The notes: generated from the sequence alone by a model not told the origin. A stretch of DNA of 40,787 bases from Candidatus Poribacteria bacterium (GCA_022819945.1 JAJEGI010000177.1:1-40787); one strand, 5' to 3'; positions 15,644-23,987 are shown, counted from the stretch's first letter. A program made the numbers and translations.

Positions 15644-15683
15644 ATCCCAACCAAAGGTGGTCTGGGATAGGACATAGGTGTCC
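15644..15683 (+). promoter_or_regulatory. Candidate ANTAR-binding tandem hexaloop pair
   Basis: Hairpin P1: ATCCC (15644-15648) with GGGAT (15664-15668), a small internal loop, ACC (15650-15652) with GGT (15659-15661), and a six-base loop AAAGGT. One base later, P2: GGAC (15670-15673) with GTCC (15680-15683), loop ATAGGT. Both loops have A1 and G4 closed by a C-G pair, the known ANTAR target signature. GTGTC (15678-15682) in P2 can instead pair with GACAC (15700-15704), giving a mutually exclusive fold. Confidence 0.65.
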
Positions 15684-15695
15684 ATTAGGTTGAGC

Positions 15696-15722
15696 TTTCG
15701 ACACTATCTGTAGGTGCCGAAA
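15696..15722 (+). promoter_or_regulatory. Competing hairpin in the leader
   Basis: TTTCG (15696-15700) pairs with CGAAA (15718-15722), then CAC with GTG across a one-base mismatch. It uses the same GACAC bases that can pair with P2, so the leader can adopt alternative folds. Confidence 0.5.
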
Positions 15723-15738
15723 CTTGCTACACAATTGT

Positions 15739-15764
15739 AGGCTCGCCGATGGATGCCTTTTTTT
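15739..15764 (+). terminator. Leader terminator before the nitrite reductase gene
   Basis: AGGC (15739-15742) pairs with GCCT (15755-15758), plus an inner CC/GG pair, followed by seven T residues (15758-15764). It lies about 75 bases before the GTG start. The stem is short, so strength is uncertain, but position and T tract fit an attenuator released by the ANTAR protein. Confidence 0.6.
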
Positions 15765-15836
15765 ATCAGGTATCGGTTGTCAGTGATCAGTAAACTGATG
15801 CCCCATGACCAACAGCCATGCCAAGGAGGTTCAAAG

Positions 15837-17414
15837 GTGAACAAAGTAAAAAAGAAAACTGTTCTGTCAAACCGAAAGGTGCGTTCAGCACCAACAGCGG
15901 CGGGGAAAAAAGGGAAATCGAAGATAAATGCTGCGGAAGTCCTTAAGCAGGAGAAAAACGGGCTTGAGGTGAGCAATGACATTCCGAACTACATTCGGGA
16001 TGGCTGGGAATCAATTCCGCCGAATGAACGCGATCGACTCAAGTGGGTAGGTGTTTTTTATCGGAAACAGACACCCGGCGCATTTATGATGCGTCTCCGT
16101 ATGTCCAGCGGTTTTAGCAACGCTGAACAGTTTCGAGCAATCGCTGAAATTAGCGAAGCATACGGACTCGGATTTGTTGATCTCACGACGCGTCAGCAGA
16201 TCCAACTTCGCGGTTTCACAATTGAGAACGTCCAGCACATCTGGAATCGACTTGAGGCGGTCGGTTTAGGTTCACTCCAAACCGGTTTTGACAACATCCG
16301 CGGTGTAATCGGATGTCCCGTTGCCGGACTAACCCCAAATGAACTCTTTGATGCTTCACACGTCGGCAGGGAATTCACCAACCTCTTTGTCGGCAATAAG
16401 GAATTTACCGATATTCCTCGTAAATTTAATGTCGGTATTACAGGGTGTCTGGATAACTGTACCCATACCGCCTCGCAGGATATTGCCTTGACACCTGCAG
16501 TAAAGGAGATTGATGGTCAAGAGACAAACGGCTTTAACGTCGCTGTTGGTGGGAAGATGGGGTCTGGTGGTTATACCCTCGCGCAACCCCTTGATGTGTT
16601 TGTTGTCCCTGAAGAAGCCGCAGTCTTGTGTGGCGACATTACGCTAATTTTTCGGGACCACGGACCTCGGACAGCCCGCAATAAATCTCGCCTCGCCTTT
16701 CTGATTGCAGATTGGGGCGTAGAAAAATTCCGAAAAGAATTAGAAAACCGGCGGCACAGAAAACAGCCGCTCCCAACTGCGGGTAAAGATGCGCGCGGGA
16801 AGAAGAAAACCGATCATACCGGTGTTTTCTCACAAAAAGAGCCACACCTCAACTACGTCGGACTTGTTGTACCTGTCGGACGTATCACAACAACACAACT
16901 TTGCGAGGTGGCTCGACTCGCGGAGGAATACGGCAACGGCGACATCCGCCTCACACAAGGGCAGAACCTGATTATCACCAACGTGCCGGATACAAAGATC
17001 GGCGAATTAACCGCCGAACCGCTCCTACAAGAACTCCGATATGATCCCTCGGAAATTATGAGAGGCATGGTGAGCTGCACAGGTATCGACTATTGCCACT
17101 TCTCACTCATTGAAACGAAAGCGCGCGCGATGGAAGCAATCCGGCATTTGGAGACGAAACTCGGTAATACGAAACCACTTACGATACACTGGTCGGGCTG
17201 TCCAAACGGATGTGGTAACCACGCTGCCGCAGACATCGGACTCCTCGGTAAGAAGATCAAGATTGAGGGGGTCGTTACGGATGCCGTCGATGTGTTCCTC
17301 AAAGGAGATGCCAGTGCGAACCCTAAAGTCGCGCCCAAAGTATTAGAAAATGTGCCTTGCGACGATTTACCGCAAGTACTTGAAGGGCTCATCCCTTACC
17401 TTTCACGGAGATAA
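15837..17414 (+). CDS. nirA: Ferredoxin-nitrite reductase (siroheme, 4Fe-4S)
   Basis: 525 residues from the GTG at 15837, with a strong GGAGGT six bases upstream. The longer reading from 15753 begins inside the terminator and has no ribosome-binding site. It catalyses six-electron reduction of nitrite to ammonium with ferredoxin. Two nitrite/sulfite reductase repeats are present: RQQIQLRGFTIENV and TGCLDNCTHTASQDIAL in the first half, and CTGIDYCHFSLIETKARA and SGCPNGCGNHAAADIGL in the second. C414, C420, C455 and C459 (CX5C, CX3C) are the cluster/siroheme ligands. CHFSLIETKARA favours NirA over sulfite reductase. The lysine-rich N-terminus (~30 residues) is probably disordered. It is the first enzyme gene after the ANTAR leader. 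Confidence 0.93.
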   Translation: MNKVKKKTVLSNRKVRSAPTAAGKKGKSKINAAEVLKQEKNGLEVSNDIPNYIRDGWESIPPNERDRLKWVGVFYRKQTPGAFMMRLRMSSGFSNAEQFRAIAEISEAYGLGFVDLTTRQQIQLRGFTIENVQHIWNRLEAVGLGSLQTGFDNIRGVIGCPVAGLTPNELFDASHVGREFTNLFVGNKEFTDIPRKFNVGITGCLDNCTHTASQDIALTPAVKEIDGQETNGFNVAVGGKMGSGGYTLAQPLDVFVVPEEAAVLCGDITLIFRDHGPRTARNKSRLAFLIADWGVEKFRKELENRRHRKQPLPTAGKDARGKKKTDHTGVFSQKEPHLNYVGLVVPVGRITTTQLCEVARLAEEYGNGDIRLTQGQNLIITNVPDTKIGELTAEPLLQELRYDPSEIMRGMVSCTGIDYCHFSLIETKARAMEAIRHLETKLGNTKPLTIHWSGCPNGCGNHAAADIGLLGKKIKIEGVVTDAVDVFLKGDASANPKVAPKVLENVPCDDLPQVLEGLIPYLSRR

Positions 17415-17436
17415 AAATGGAAAAAGTCTGTCTATT

Positions 17437-17527
17437 AGGACTTACGCAATTTTTCTACGAATCCGCATATATTACACGCCGCTGGCGAGGTTTGAAACCT
17501 CGCCAGCGAAGGGGCTGCGTAAGTTCT
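17437..17527. repeat. MITE-like palindromic element, family R1, copy 3
   Basis: Bounded by AGGACTTACGCA (17437-17448) and TGCGTAAGTTCT (17516-17527). The internal hairpin GCTGGCGAGGTTT-G-AAACCTCGCCAGC (17481-17507) is positioned as in the other copies, but the whole element is inverted relative to copy 1. It begins 23 bases after the nitrite reductase stop. Confidence 0.88.
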
Positions 17528-17578
17528 ATCTATGTCTTCGCACGCAAATCGTTAGTTTGTGTGCAGTTAGCAGAAAAC

Positions 17579-17671
17579 GTAGCCTGCAACAACGGCGCAG
17601 GCGATAAGAACGGAAACGCAGCTAAATCTTGAAACGCTGCTAACCGAACCGCAAGGGAAAATAAAAAAATG
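17579..17671 (+). repeat. Repeated spacer module before the transporter gene (copy A)
   Basis: Contains GTAGCCTGCAACAACGGCGC (17579-17598), able to form a GCCTGC/GCAGGC hairpin, and then ACCGAACCGCAAGG (17643-17656), an A-rich run and the ATG at 17669. The same two blocks occur in the same order before the nitrate reductase gene (from 19050). Confidence 0.75.
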
Positions 17672-19012
17672 GAGATAAAAAATAAAGCGACACGGATAAA
17701 TCTCTTTAGCTTAAAAACCGTCCAGATGCGCACTTTCCATACCACATGGTTCGCATTCTTCCTCGCCTTTTTCGGTTGGTTTGGAATTGCACCCCTTATG
17801 GCCATCGTGCGCGAAGATCTGATGCTAACAAAAACAGAAATCGGTAATACGATTATCGCCTCCGTCGCGATTACCGTGCTGGTTCGCGTCTTAATCGGAC
17901 CGCTTTGCGATAAGATCGGCTCCCGAAAAGCGTATACAGGGGTGTTGATCCTCGGTTCACTGCCCGTCATGGGCATCGGACTCTCCCAGAATTATGAGAC
18001 GTTTCTGTTGTTCCGATTGGCAATCGGGGCAATCGGGGCATCATTCGTCATCACACAGTATCACACATCGGTGATGTTCGCGCCGAACTGTGTCGGCACA
18101 GCGAACGCAACAACGGCGGGATGGGGTAACCTCGGCGGCGGTGTCACGCAGATAGTCATGCCGCTCGTCTTTACGGCTGTTCTGAGTTTCGGTGTGAATG
18201 AATTCCTCGGATGGCGACTTGCAATGATCGTCCCCGGCGTTGCACTGTTTGTCACTGGGTTTGCTTACTACTTCTTGACCCAAGACGCACCCAATGGAAA
18301 CTATAAAGAACTTCGTGAACGCGGTGAACTTGAACCCTCGGAAGGTAAAGGCATCGAATCTTTGATGCTGGCGATTAAAGACTACCGGGTCTGGGCACTT
18401 TTCGTCATTTATGCCGCCTGTTTCGGAGTGGAACTCACCATTAACAACGTCGCCGCGCTCTACTATCACGATCAATTCCAATTGGATGTCAGGACAGCAG
18501 GACTCATCGCTGGTTTGTTCGGTTTAATGAACATCTTTGCACGAAGTCTCGGCGGGTTTTTCTCCGATTTCCTCGCGAAACGGATGGGACTCCGCGGGCG
18601 TGTTATGTTCCTCTTTGTCGTGCTGTTAGGTGAAGGGATCATGTTGATCCTGTTCTCACAGATGGCGGTGCTTGTGCTTGCCGTTGGAATGATGATTGTC
18701 TTCAGTCTCTTCGTGCAGATGTCCGAAGGCGCGACATTTGGCATCGTTCCATTTATCAATAGGAAAGCATTGGGAGCTGTTGCCGGTATCGTCGGCGCGG
18801 GTGGGAACGCGGGGGCCGTTGCAGCAGGGTTCCTATTCCGATCCGAAAGTATCACCATGCAGCAAGGCTTATTATATCTCGGTGTAACAGTTGCAGTCGC
18901 CTCGGTTACTACGCTCCTAGTGAGGTTCTCGCCTGTAGTCCAAGCCGCAGAGAAAAAAGCGTTTGATGCAGCACTCGCAGAACGACAGCGTCTGAAAGCC
19001 GAAGTTGTTTAA
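17669..19012 (+). CDS. MFS nitrate/nitrite transporter (NarK/NasA type)
   Basis: 447-residue inner-membrane transporter with about 12 predicted membrane helices. The nitrate/nitrite porter signature GWGNLGGGVTQIVMPLVF occurs near residue 150, preceded by an arginine-containing helix-2 region (VLVRVLIGPLCDKIGSRKAY). A second glycine-rich stretch (AGIVGAGGNAGAVAAGFLF, ~370-390) is the second nitrate-signature region. It would import nitrate and/or export nitrite. Its position between nitrite and nitrate reductase genes supports uptake for assimilation. The ATG has a GGGA site about nine bases upstream, inside a repeated leader module. It lies 254 bases after nirA, with a repeat element between them. 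Confidence 0.93.
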   Translation: MEIKNKATRINLFSLKTVQMRTFHTTWFAFFLAFFGWFGIAPLMAIVREDLMLTKTEIGNTIIASVAITVLVRVLIGPLCDKIGSRKAYTGVLILGSLPVMGIGLSQNYETFLLFRLAIGAIGASFVITQYHTSVMFAPNCVGTANATTAGWGNLGGGVTQIVMPLVFTAVLSFGVNEFLGWRLAMIVPGVALFVTGFAYYFLTQDAPNGNYKELRERGELEPSEGKGIESLMLAIKDYRVWALFVIYAACFGVELTINNVAALYYHDQFQLDVRTAGLIAGLFGLMNIFARSLGGFFSDFLAKRMGLRGRVMFLFVVLLGEGIMLILFSQMAVLVLAVGMMIVFSLFVQMSEGATFGIVPFINRKALGAVAGIVGAGGNAGAVAAGFLFRSESITMQQGLLYLGVTVAVASVTTLLVRFSPVVQAAEKKAFDAALAERQRLKAEVV

Positions 19013-19049
19013 TTTATGGGCACCTGAAAAAAAATAAAAACACGAAACT

Positions 19050-19205
19050 GTAGCCTGCAACAACGGCGCAGGGTTTTTGCTTGGGTGCTTCTTCAGATAT
19101 ACGGAAAGACACTTTCAATCTACAATCCGCCTCACCGAACCGCAAGGAAAGATAAAAAAATGCACAACCCACCTGACCGAACCGCAAGGAAAGATAAAAA
19201 AACAG
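19050..19205 (+). repeat. Repeated spacer module before the nitrate reductase (copy B) with a 42-bp tandem duplication
   Basis: Starts with the GTAGCCTGCAACAACGGCGC block (from 19050) and then has two tandem 42-bp units (19122-19163, 19164-19205), each containing ACCGAACCGCAAGGAAAGAT plus seven A residues. The first unit ends in the ATG at 19160. The second lies within the coding sequence, in frame (14 codons), and lacks the ATG. Confidence 0.85.
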
Positions 19206-21298
19206 GAAAAGCGGTATGTCCCTATTGTGGGGTCGGTTGCGTCATCCGCGCAACCGTCCAAGATAATAAAATTACGAGAATCTCAGCGGACGACGATGTC
19301 GCTCCGAATTACGGTATGCTCTGTCCAAAAGGCGCACATCTCAAACAAGTATTTCAAAATCATGACGGCAGACTCGCGTACCCCATGATCCGGGATCGCC
19401 GAGGTGAACCCCCGCGCAAAGTTTCGTGGGATGAAGCGATCGCTTTCACAGCGAACCGACTTTACGACATCCAATTAGAACACGGCAAAGATGCCATTGC
19501 ACTTTACGGTTCTGGACAATTGGATACAGAGGCTTCCTACGTGTTCAACAAATTGTTCAAAGGGTTCCTCCGCACGAATAACGTAGACACGAACAGTCGG
19601 CTCTGTATGTCGTCAGCGGTGGTCGGTTATATGCAGACGTTCGGTTCAGACGGACCCCCAACCTGCTATGACGATATCCAGCACGCCGATGTCTTTCTGA
19701 TTATCGGCGCGAATATGGCGGTGAACCATCCCGTACTTTTCCAGATGATTCGGAAACGGCGGGCATTAGATCCGGGTGTGCGGATTATCGCCGTGGATCC
19801 GCGCCGTACAAAAACAGCAGACTTCTCGGATATCCATGTGCCGCTTGCACCCGGAAGCGATGTTGCATTCCTCCAACTCATTGCCAAACGCCTCCTGGCG
19901 ATGGGACGAGTCAGTAACCGTTTCATCCGTAGAAGCACGGAAAACTTCAGTGCTTACGAGGCGCATTTGAAAGGTTTGGATGAGGACGATCTGCTCGCCA
20001 CCTGCGATATTCATCCCGCACGTATTGACGAGATCGTCGAATACCTCTCTAAACCGAGTCGGTTGCTCAGCTTTTACTGTCAAGGCACCAATCAGAGCAC
20101 AAGCGGCGTTGACAAAAATGTTGCCCTCATCAACCTACATCTCCAGTTAGGTGAAGTCGGCAGAAGAGGTGCCGGTCCGTTTTCGTTGACCGGTCAACCG
20201 AATGCTATGGGTGGCAGAGAGGTCGGTTATCTGGCGCACCAACTCCCCGGTTATCGTGTTGTTACCAATGATATGCATCGTGCCTATCTGGAAGGTGCGT
20301 GGCGGGTACCACCGGGCAGCATTGATTCAAAACCCGGATTGACTGCAGTGCCGATGTTTGAGGCGGCAGCAAACGGAGATGTCCGCGCGCTCTGGATCGC
20401 CTGCACAAACCCAGCCGTCAGCATGCCCGACACAAAAGTATCGCAAGAGGGATTACGGCGTGCAGATCTGGTCATCGTGCAGGATTGCTATTATCCAACA
20501 GAGACTGCGGAATATGCAGATGTCCTGCTCCCCGCGGCACAGTGGGGAGAGAAACAAGGCACAATGACAAACAGTGAACGCCTCATCGTCCGAAGCGATC
20601 AGTTCCTGATGCCACCGGGTGAAGCGAAACCGGATTGGTGGATCTTCACACAGGTCGCAAGAGCAATGGGATTCAAACGGAATTTCGATTTCTATACCGC
20701 TGAGGATATCTGGGATGAATATCGGATGTTAACAGCAGGCACCCCGTGTGATCAGATGGGGATGACGAATGAACGGCTCGCGAAGACATCACTACGCTGG
20801 CCCTGTCCGCATCCACGGCATCCGGGTACGGCGCGCCGATACGTCCGCACGAAGTTCTTCACTGAATCAGGAAAAGCGCAATTCAAAACGCCGGTCTATC
20901 AGCCACCCGACGAGGACGTAAATGAAGAGTTCCCACTCGGTTTAACGACGGGACGGATTGAGAGTCAGTGGCACACCCGCACCCGGACGGGCAAAGTGCC
21001 GCAGCTGGTCCGAAAAGATCCTGAACCGTTTGTAGAAATCCATCCGGACGATGCTGCGGAGAACAATGTTCAGGACGGAGAATGGGTCTATCTTGTTGGA
21101 CGCCGTGGACGGTGTTACGCGAAGGCACGCGTCACAGAAGCGATTCGTCAAGGCTTACTCTTTACGCCGTTCCACTGGGGCGATCTCTTCCACGCCGAAA
21201 CCAATGCGAATTACGTAACGAATCCAGCCTTTGACCCGGTATCCAAGCAGCCGGAATTGAAGTTCTGCGCCGTGCGGATTGAATCGAGTGAGTCATAG
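19160..21298 (+). CDS. Assimilatory nitrate reductase, molybdopterin catalytic subunit (NarB/NasC type)
   Basis: 712 residues from the ATG at 19160, which has AAGGAAAG upstream; the open frame extends to 19085 through a duplicated leader. It reduces nitrate to nitrite in the cytosol using bis-MGD molybdenum. The N-terminal 4Fe-4S motif is C20-x2-C23-x3-C27-x27-C55 (CPYCGVGCVI...MLCPKG). The likely Mo ligand is C149 (SRLCMSSAVVGYMQTFGSDG). A molybdopterin-dinucleotide domain is at the C-terminus (TGRIESQWHTRTRTGK). No Tat signal and no extra C-terminal 2Fe-2S or FAD domain is seen, so ferredoxin or a separate reductase must donate electrons. It is the last gene of the nitrate cluster and is followed by a convergent toxin-antitoxin pair. 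Confidence 0.92.
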   Translation: MHNPPDRTARKDKKTGKAVCPYCGVGCVIRATVQDNKITRISADDDVAPNYGMLCPKGAHLKQVFQNHDGRLAYPMIRDRRGEPPRKVSWDEAIAFTANRLYDIQLEHGKDAIALYGSGQLDTEASYVFNKLFKGFLRTNNVDTNSRLCMSSAVVGYMQTFGSDGPPTCYDDIQHADVFLIIGANMAVNHPVLFQMIRKRRALDPGVRIIAVDPRRTKTADFSDIHVPLAPGSDVAFLQLIAKRLLAMGRVSNRFIRRSTENFSAYEAHLKGLDEDDLLATCDIHPARIDEIVEYLSKPSRLLSFYCQGTNQSTSGVDKNVALINLHLQLGEVGRRGAGPFSLTGQPNAMGGREVGYLAHQLPGYRVVTNDMHRAYLEGAWRVPPGSIDSKPGLTAVPMFEAAANGDVRALWIACTNPAVSMPDTKVSQEGLRRADLVIVQDCYYPTETAEYADVLLPAAQWGEKQGTMTNSERLIVRSDQFLMPPGEAKPDWWIFTQVARAMGFKRNFDFYTAEDIWDEYRMLTAGTPCDQMGMTNERLAKTSLRWPCPHPRHPGTARRYVRTKFFTESGKAQFKTPVYQPPDEDVNEEFPLGLTTGRIESQWHTRTRTGKVPQLVRKDPEPFVEIHPDDAAENNVQDGEWVYLVGRRGRCYAKARVTEAIRQGLLFTPFHWGDLFHAETNANYVTNPAFDPVSKQPELKFCAVRIESSES

Positions 21299-21324
21299 TT
21301 GGGTGCAAAAGACTCAATAGGCAT

Positions 21325-21660
21325 TCATATCGTTATTGCTTTGCGGATACATGCCTGGACCTTTTGCCAATCTGCAGATGATAAGGACCCAATGACTGCT
21401 AAGACTTTGCTCTGTGGGAGTGTTACAAGGAAACTCCTAAATGCACTTGGTCTACGTAGCCCTGCTTCTGTCCAATCAGCAATCAAGTGATCTGTGGACG
21501 TGGTTGCAATAGTTAGATTCGTTGTTACTGCTCCAAGAATCACGTCTCCAACAATGGTATGGTAATCCGCAGTTGAGATAACTACTGCCGGTCGCCTTTT
21601 AATACCTGTAACTCCTGGAAAATCAGCAATAATTACATCTGCGGATTTTAGGGTGTCCAT
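21325..21660 (-). CDS. MazF/PemK-like toxin
   Basis: 111 residues from the ATG at 21660 (AAGGA nine bases upstream; a second ATG at 21669 is too close to it). It carries PemK-family features: KSADVIIADFPG, KRRPAVVIST, GDVILGAVTTNL and the terminal VLAVIGSLSSADWQKVQACI. Members are sequence-specific mRNA interferases blocked by the partner antitoxin. The start overlaps the antitoxin gene by 13 bases, so translation is coupled. It is convergent with the nitrate reductase gene, whose end is 26 bases away. Cleavage specificity cannot be predicted. Confidence 0.85.
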   Translation of the reverse strand: MDTLKSADVIIADFPGVTGIKRRPAVVISTADYHTIVGDVILGAVTTNLTIATTSTDHLIADWTEAGLRRPSAFRSFLVTLPQSKVLAVIGSLSSADWQKVQACIRKAITI

Positions 21661-21887
21661 GCATCCCATTCCTTATCGCCTTCACTATCCCACCAATCTG
21701 TTGATTCTATGCTTGGTGCAATAGCTGCCAACTTCTCTGTCTCAGTCAAATGACCATTGGCAGGAGACCAATATGCACGCAACACGCCGACAAGAACATT
21801 TTCTAATTTGACCCCTTGCATTTTTGCAATTCGGCGAGCCTGTCGGTACACGGCATCGGGAATATTGAGTGTGACTTGATGTGCCAT
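21648..21887 (-). CDS. Antitoxin of the MazF-like pair
   Basis: 79 residues from the ATG at 21887 (MAHQVTLNIPDAVYRQARRIA), preceded by AAAGG at suitable spacing. The N-terminus looks like a ribbon-helix-helix or related DNA-binding fold; the acidic C-terminus (ESTDWWDSEGDKEWDAW) is typical of the toxin-neutralising tail. A promoter with a perfect palindrome between -35 and -10 lies just upstream, fitting autoregulation. The toxin gene overlaps its 3' end. Confidence 0.8.
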   Translation of the reverse strand: MAHQVTLNIPDAVYRQARRIAKMQGVKLENVLVGVLRAYWSPANGHLTETEKLAAIAPSIESTDWWDSEGDKEWDAWTP

Positions 21888-21938
21888 TATTTTACCTTTC
21901 TGTTTACGATAAAAGCATTGGGTTTCCATACCGGGAAC

Positions 21939-21968
21939 ATTATACCGTTTTCTGTGAAAACATGCCAA
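21939..21968 (-). promoter_or_regulatory. Toxin-antitoxin promoter with operator palindrome
   Basis: Reading the minus strand: -35 TTGGCA (21963-21968), 18-base spacer, -10 TATAAT (21939-21944). The spacer contains GTTTTC-ACA-GAAAAC (21947-21961), a perfect inverted repeat that a bound antitoxin would use to block the promoter. Confidence 0.78.
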
Positions 21969-22020
21969 TTATTTCCGTATCAGTTGTTTTGATGATTCAA
22001 CCTCCAAATATAAAACCTGG

Positions 22021-23631
22021 TTACCGTTGTGCTCCTACTGAAGGCCGCTCTTGAACCACAGGAATAACGTAACTCCGAATCATTAATCCATTTATCGTCT
22101 CCGTTTCTGCGCGCGGTTCTGGCATCTCGCGATGATCGAACACCACGTAGTAGCCCTCTGTTACATTTTCTGCTGACAGATACGCCGCAAGCTGCTGCTT
22201 GCCTTGGGCATAGGACCGCTCGCTCCTCCATATCTTTGTCTCAACGATGTACTTTCTCTGGTTGTGAAGAATGATCAGATCCATCCTGCCGCGCCCAGTT
22301 GGGACTTCCATATACATTGCCCCATTTACACTGGTAACGAACTGATCAAGATAAGCGAAGAGGAGGTGCTGTCCGATGAACTCTTGCGGCGTTTCAGGGA
22401 CTTGTAGGATCCTGAATCCTGCGCGGGTAATAAAATCCCGGAAGTTATCCAAGAGTCGTTCCATCTGAAGCTGTCCGGTGTCGGTGAGGTACTGAAACTC
22501 ATCGGTATCTTCAGGGAAGTAGTCGCGCTCCAATCCGTTGACTAACGGCTTGAATGCTTGGATAATCCGGTACAGGTAAATCGGATTGACAATCTCACAC
22601 TTTCTGTCAGTCCCTTTCGTGATGACCCCATACGTGGCGAGTTCATTGATAATGTCATTATCAGAGTTAAATGGCACGCTGTTCTCATAAGAGACGATTC
22701 GCATAAGTATGGTTTGAAAGCGCGGATCTTTACGGATATTAGTCAGGAGATGTTCAATGTTGGTGTTCCGTTCGTCTAAAAATAATTCGTATGCCTCTGA
22801 AAAGTGGGTCATCGTCAGTGCTTCGGTCTTCGGAATGTCCATCTCCTCTGTGAGTATCTGAGCGAATCGGTTGACGAGGAAGGGTTGTCCACCTGTCTGT
22901 TTGTGAATGGCTTCAATCACTTCTGGAACAAAATCCTGTCCTACCTCAGCAGTATATTGCCCGAACAGCTCTTGCACCTGAGCAAGTGTAAAATTGGGCA
23001 AAGCAAAATCGTCCTGGATATTGAACGGGGAGACGGAGCGATCATAGTCAAGTTGTGCAATACTCCTGACCCCTACAATACCAAGGCTGTGCGGACATTG
23101 AAGCGTGGTGTCAGTGACGTAAGTATGTCGGAACGCGTGCAGAAAACCTTTCAGAGCAGATGTAGGGATGCCGTCAAACTCGTCAATAATAAGAACAACT
23201 TTCTGCCAGTTTTCCCCATGTTTCAGGAAACGTTGAAGCTGCTCAAAGAATTCCATCATTGACAAATGGTTGGTTATCTCGGCATTGTCGAGGAAATGCT
23301 TGAGTGCTGTGTCAAGTGTCTCTCCGCGTCTTTGGAAAACGCGTTCAATTTCCTTGCAAATCTGTTTAGTGAGAAACTCGTAAAATTCGGAACGGTCACA
23401 ATCCACATATATTTCAAAATTCAGTTGAATAGGAAAATAGGTGAAGTCTTCAGCAGCGAGTACTGCAGCAGCGCGTTGAAAGAAAGTCGTCTTGCCTGTC
23501 TGTCGTGGCGCAAAGATGACAATATAACGTCCCTCTTTAACACGCTTAATAAACTCTGTAAGTTCTTCCGTGCGAGCAACAATGTAATGCTGTTCAGGGT
23601 TCACGGGCCCCTGTGTACCAAACCTTCTCAT
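22021..23631 (-). CDS. AAA-like ATPase with C-terminal PD-(D/E)XK nuclease-like domain (copy 1)
   Basis: 536 residues from ATG 23631, matching the start of the second copy; an upstream GTG (23646) overlaps the previous gene's stop. The N-terminal AAA-like domain (AAA_35 type, GPVNPEQHYIVARTEELTEF) has Walker A PRQTGKTT (K47) and Walker B VVLIIDEFD. The middle holds LPNFTLAQVQELFGQY and KQTGGQPFLVNRFAQ, conserved in such ATPases. The C-terminus has D451, E464 and K466 in GRMDLIILHN...YIVETKIW, the PD-(D/E)XK nuclease core. Function is unknown; similar fusions are mobile or possibly defence-related. A near-identical N- and C-terminus with a diverged centre recurs at 27608. Confidence 0.82.
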   Translation of the reverse strand: MRRFGTQGPVNPEQHYIVARTEELTEFIKRVKEGRYIVIFAPRQTGKTTFFQRAAAVLAAEDFTYFPIQLNFEIYVDCDRSEFYEFLTKQICKEIERVFQRRGETLDTALKHFLDNAEITNHLSMMEFFEQLQRFLKHGENWQKVVLIIDEFDGIPTSALKGFLHAFRHTYVTDTTLQCPHSLGIVGVRSIAQLDYDRSVSPFNIQDDFALPNFTLAQVQELFGQYTAEVGQDFVPEVIEAIHKQTGGQPFLVNRFAQILTEEMDIPKTEALTMTHFSEAYELFLDERNTNIEHLLTNIRKDPRFQTILMRIVSYENSVPFNSDNDIINELATYGVITKGTDRKCEIVNPIYLYRIIQAFKPLVNGLERDYFPEDTDEFQYLTDTGQLQMERLLDNFRDFITRAGFRILQVPETPQEFIGQHLLFAYLDQFVTSVNGAMYMEVPTGRGRMDLIILHNQRKYIVETKIWRSERSYAQGKQQLAAYLSAENVTEGYYVVFDHREMPEPRAETETINGLMIRSYVIPVVQERPSVGAQR

Positions 23632-23642
23632 ATAGCCAAATC

Positions 23643-23828
23643 TCACTGGAATATGGGTTCATCAAGTAGATCCAAAACTTCTTGTTCTACGACACGCGAT
23701 CGCATCATGTCCAATGCATCTCGGTCTGCAAGATCAATGATTTCCAAAATTCGTTCCCAGACTGCCGCCGCAATATTCGGTTCCCATTCGCGCAATTTCG
23801 TGTCTAATCTCTCAACTAACATATCCAT
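23643..23828 (-). CDS. Small hypothetical protein preceding ATPase copy 1
   Basis: 61 residues from the ATG at 23828 (MDMLVERLDTKLREWEPNIA); a TTG-started 80-residue form begins too close to the predicted transcription start. It is predicted mainly helical and acidic (IAAAVWERILEIIDLADRDALDMMRSRVVEQEVLDLLDEP). I do not recognise the family. Its stop overlaps the alternative GTG start of the ATPase gene, so the two are probably translated together. A promoter lies just upstream. No homologue accompanies the second ATPase copy. Confidence 0.65.
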   Translation of the reverse strand: MDMLVERLDTKLREWEPNIAAAVWERILEIIDLADRDALDMMRSRVVEQEVLDLLDEPIFQ

Positions 23829-23896
23829 TGATTCTTTTCCGTTGGTTTGTTTATTAGAAAAACCGATAGATAAATGTCTCCCCAACTATCCTTAAA

Positions 23897-23925
23897 ATAA
23901 TACGACATTTAGGAAGGAGAATCAA
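23897..23925 (-). promoter_or_regulatory. Promoter for the ATPase copy 1 operon
   Basis: On the minus strand: -35 TTGATT (23920-23925), 17-base spacer, -10 TATTAT (23897-23902). Predicted start near 23890, about 60 bases before the small gene's ATG at 23828. Confidence 0.65.
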
Positions 23926-23987
23926 GAGGAAATGTACCTGGAAACAAGGCTATTTAGTTTTCCATTTTTCCGATCAATTTTGCTCCT

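Noticed and set aside
15753..15836. N-terminal extension of nitrite reductase from ATG 15753
   Set aside because: The ATG lies inside the leader terminator and lacks a ribosome-binding site; GTG 15837 has GGAGGT six bases upstream.
17417..17632. 71-residue ORF between nirA and the transporter
   Set aside because: It reads through an R1 repeat and the repeated spacer block, has no recognisable protein and no suitable ribosome-binding site.
22804..23895. Plus-strand ORFs opposite the first ATPase gene
   Set aside because: Shadows of the ATPase and small gene; no family resemblance or start signals.
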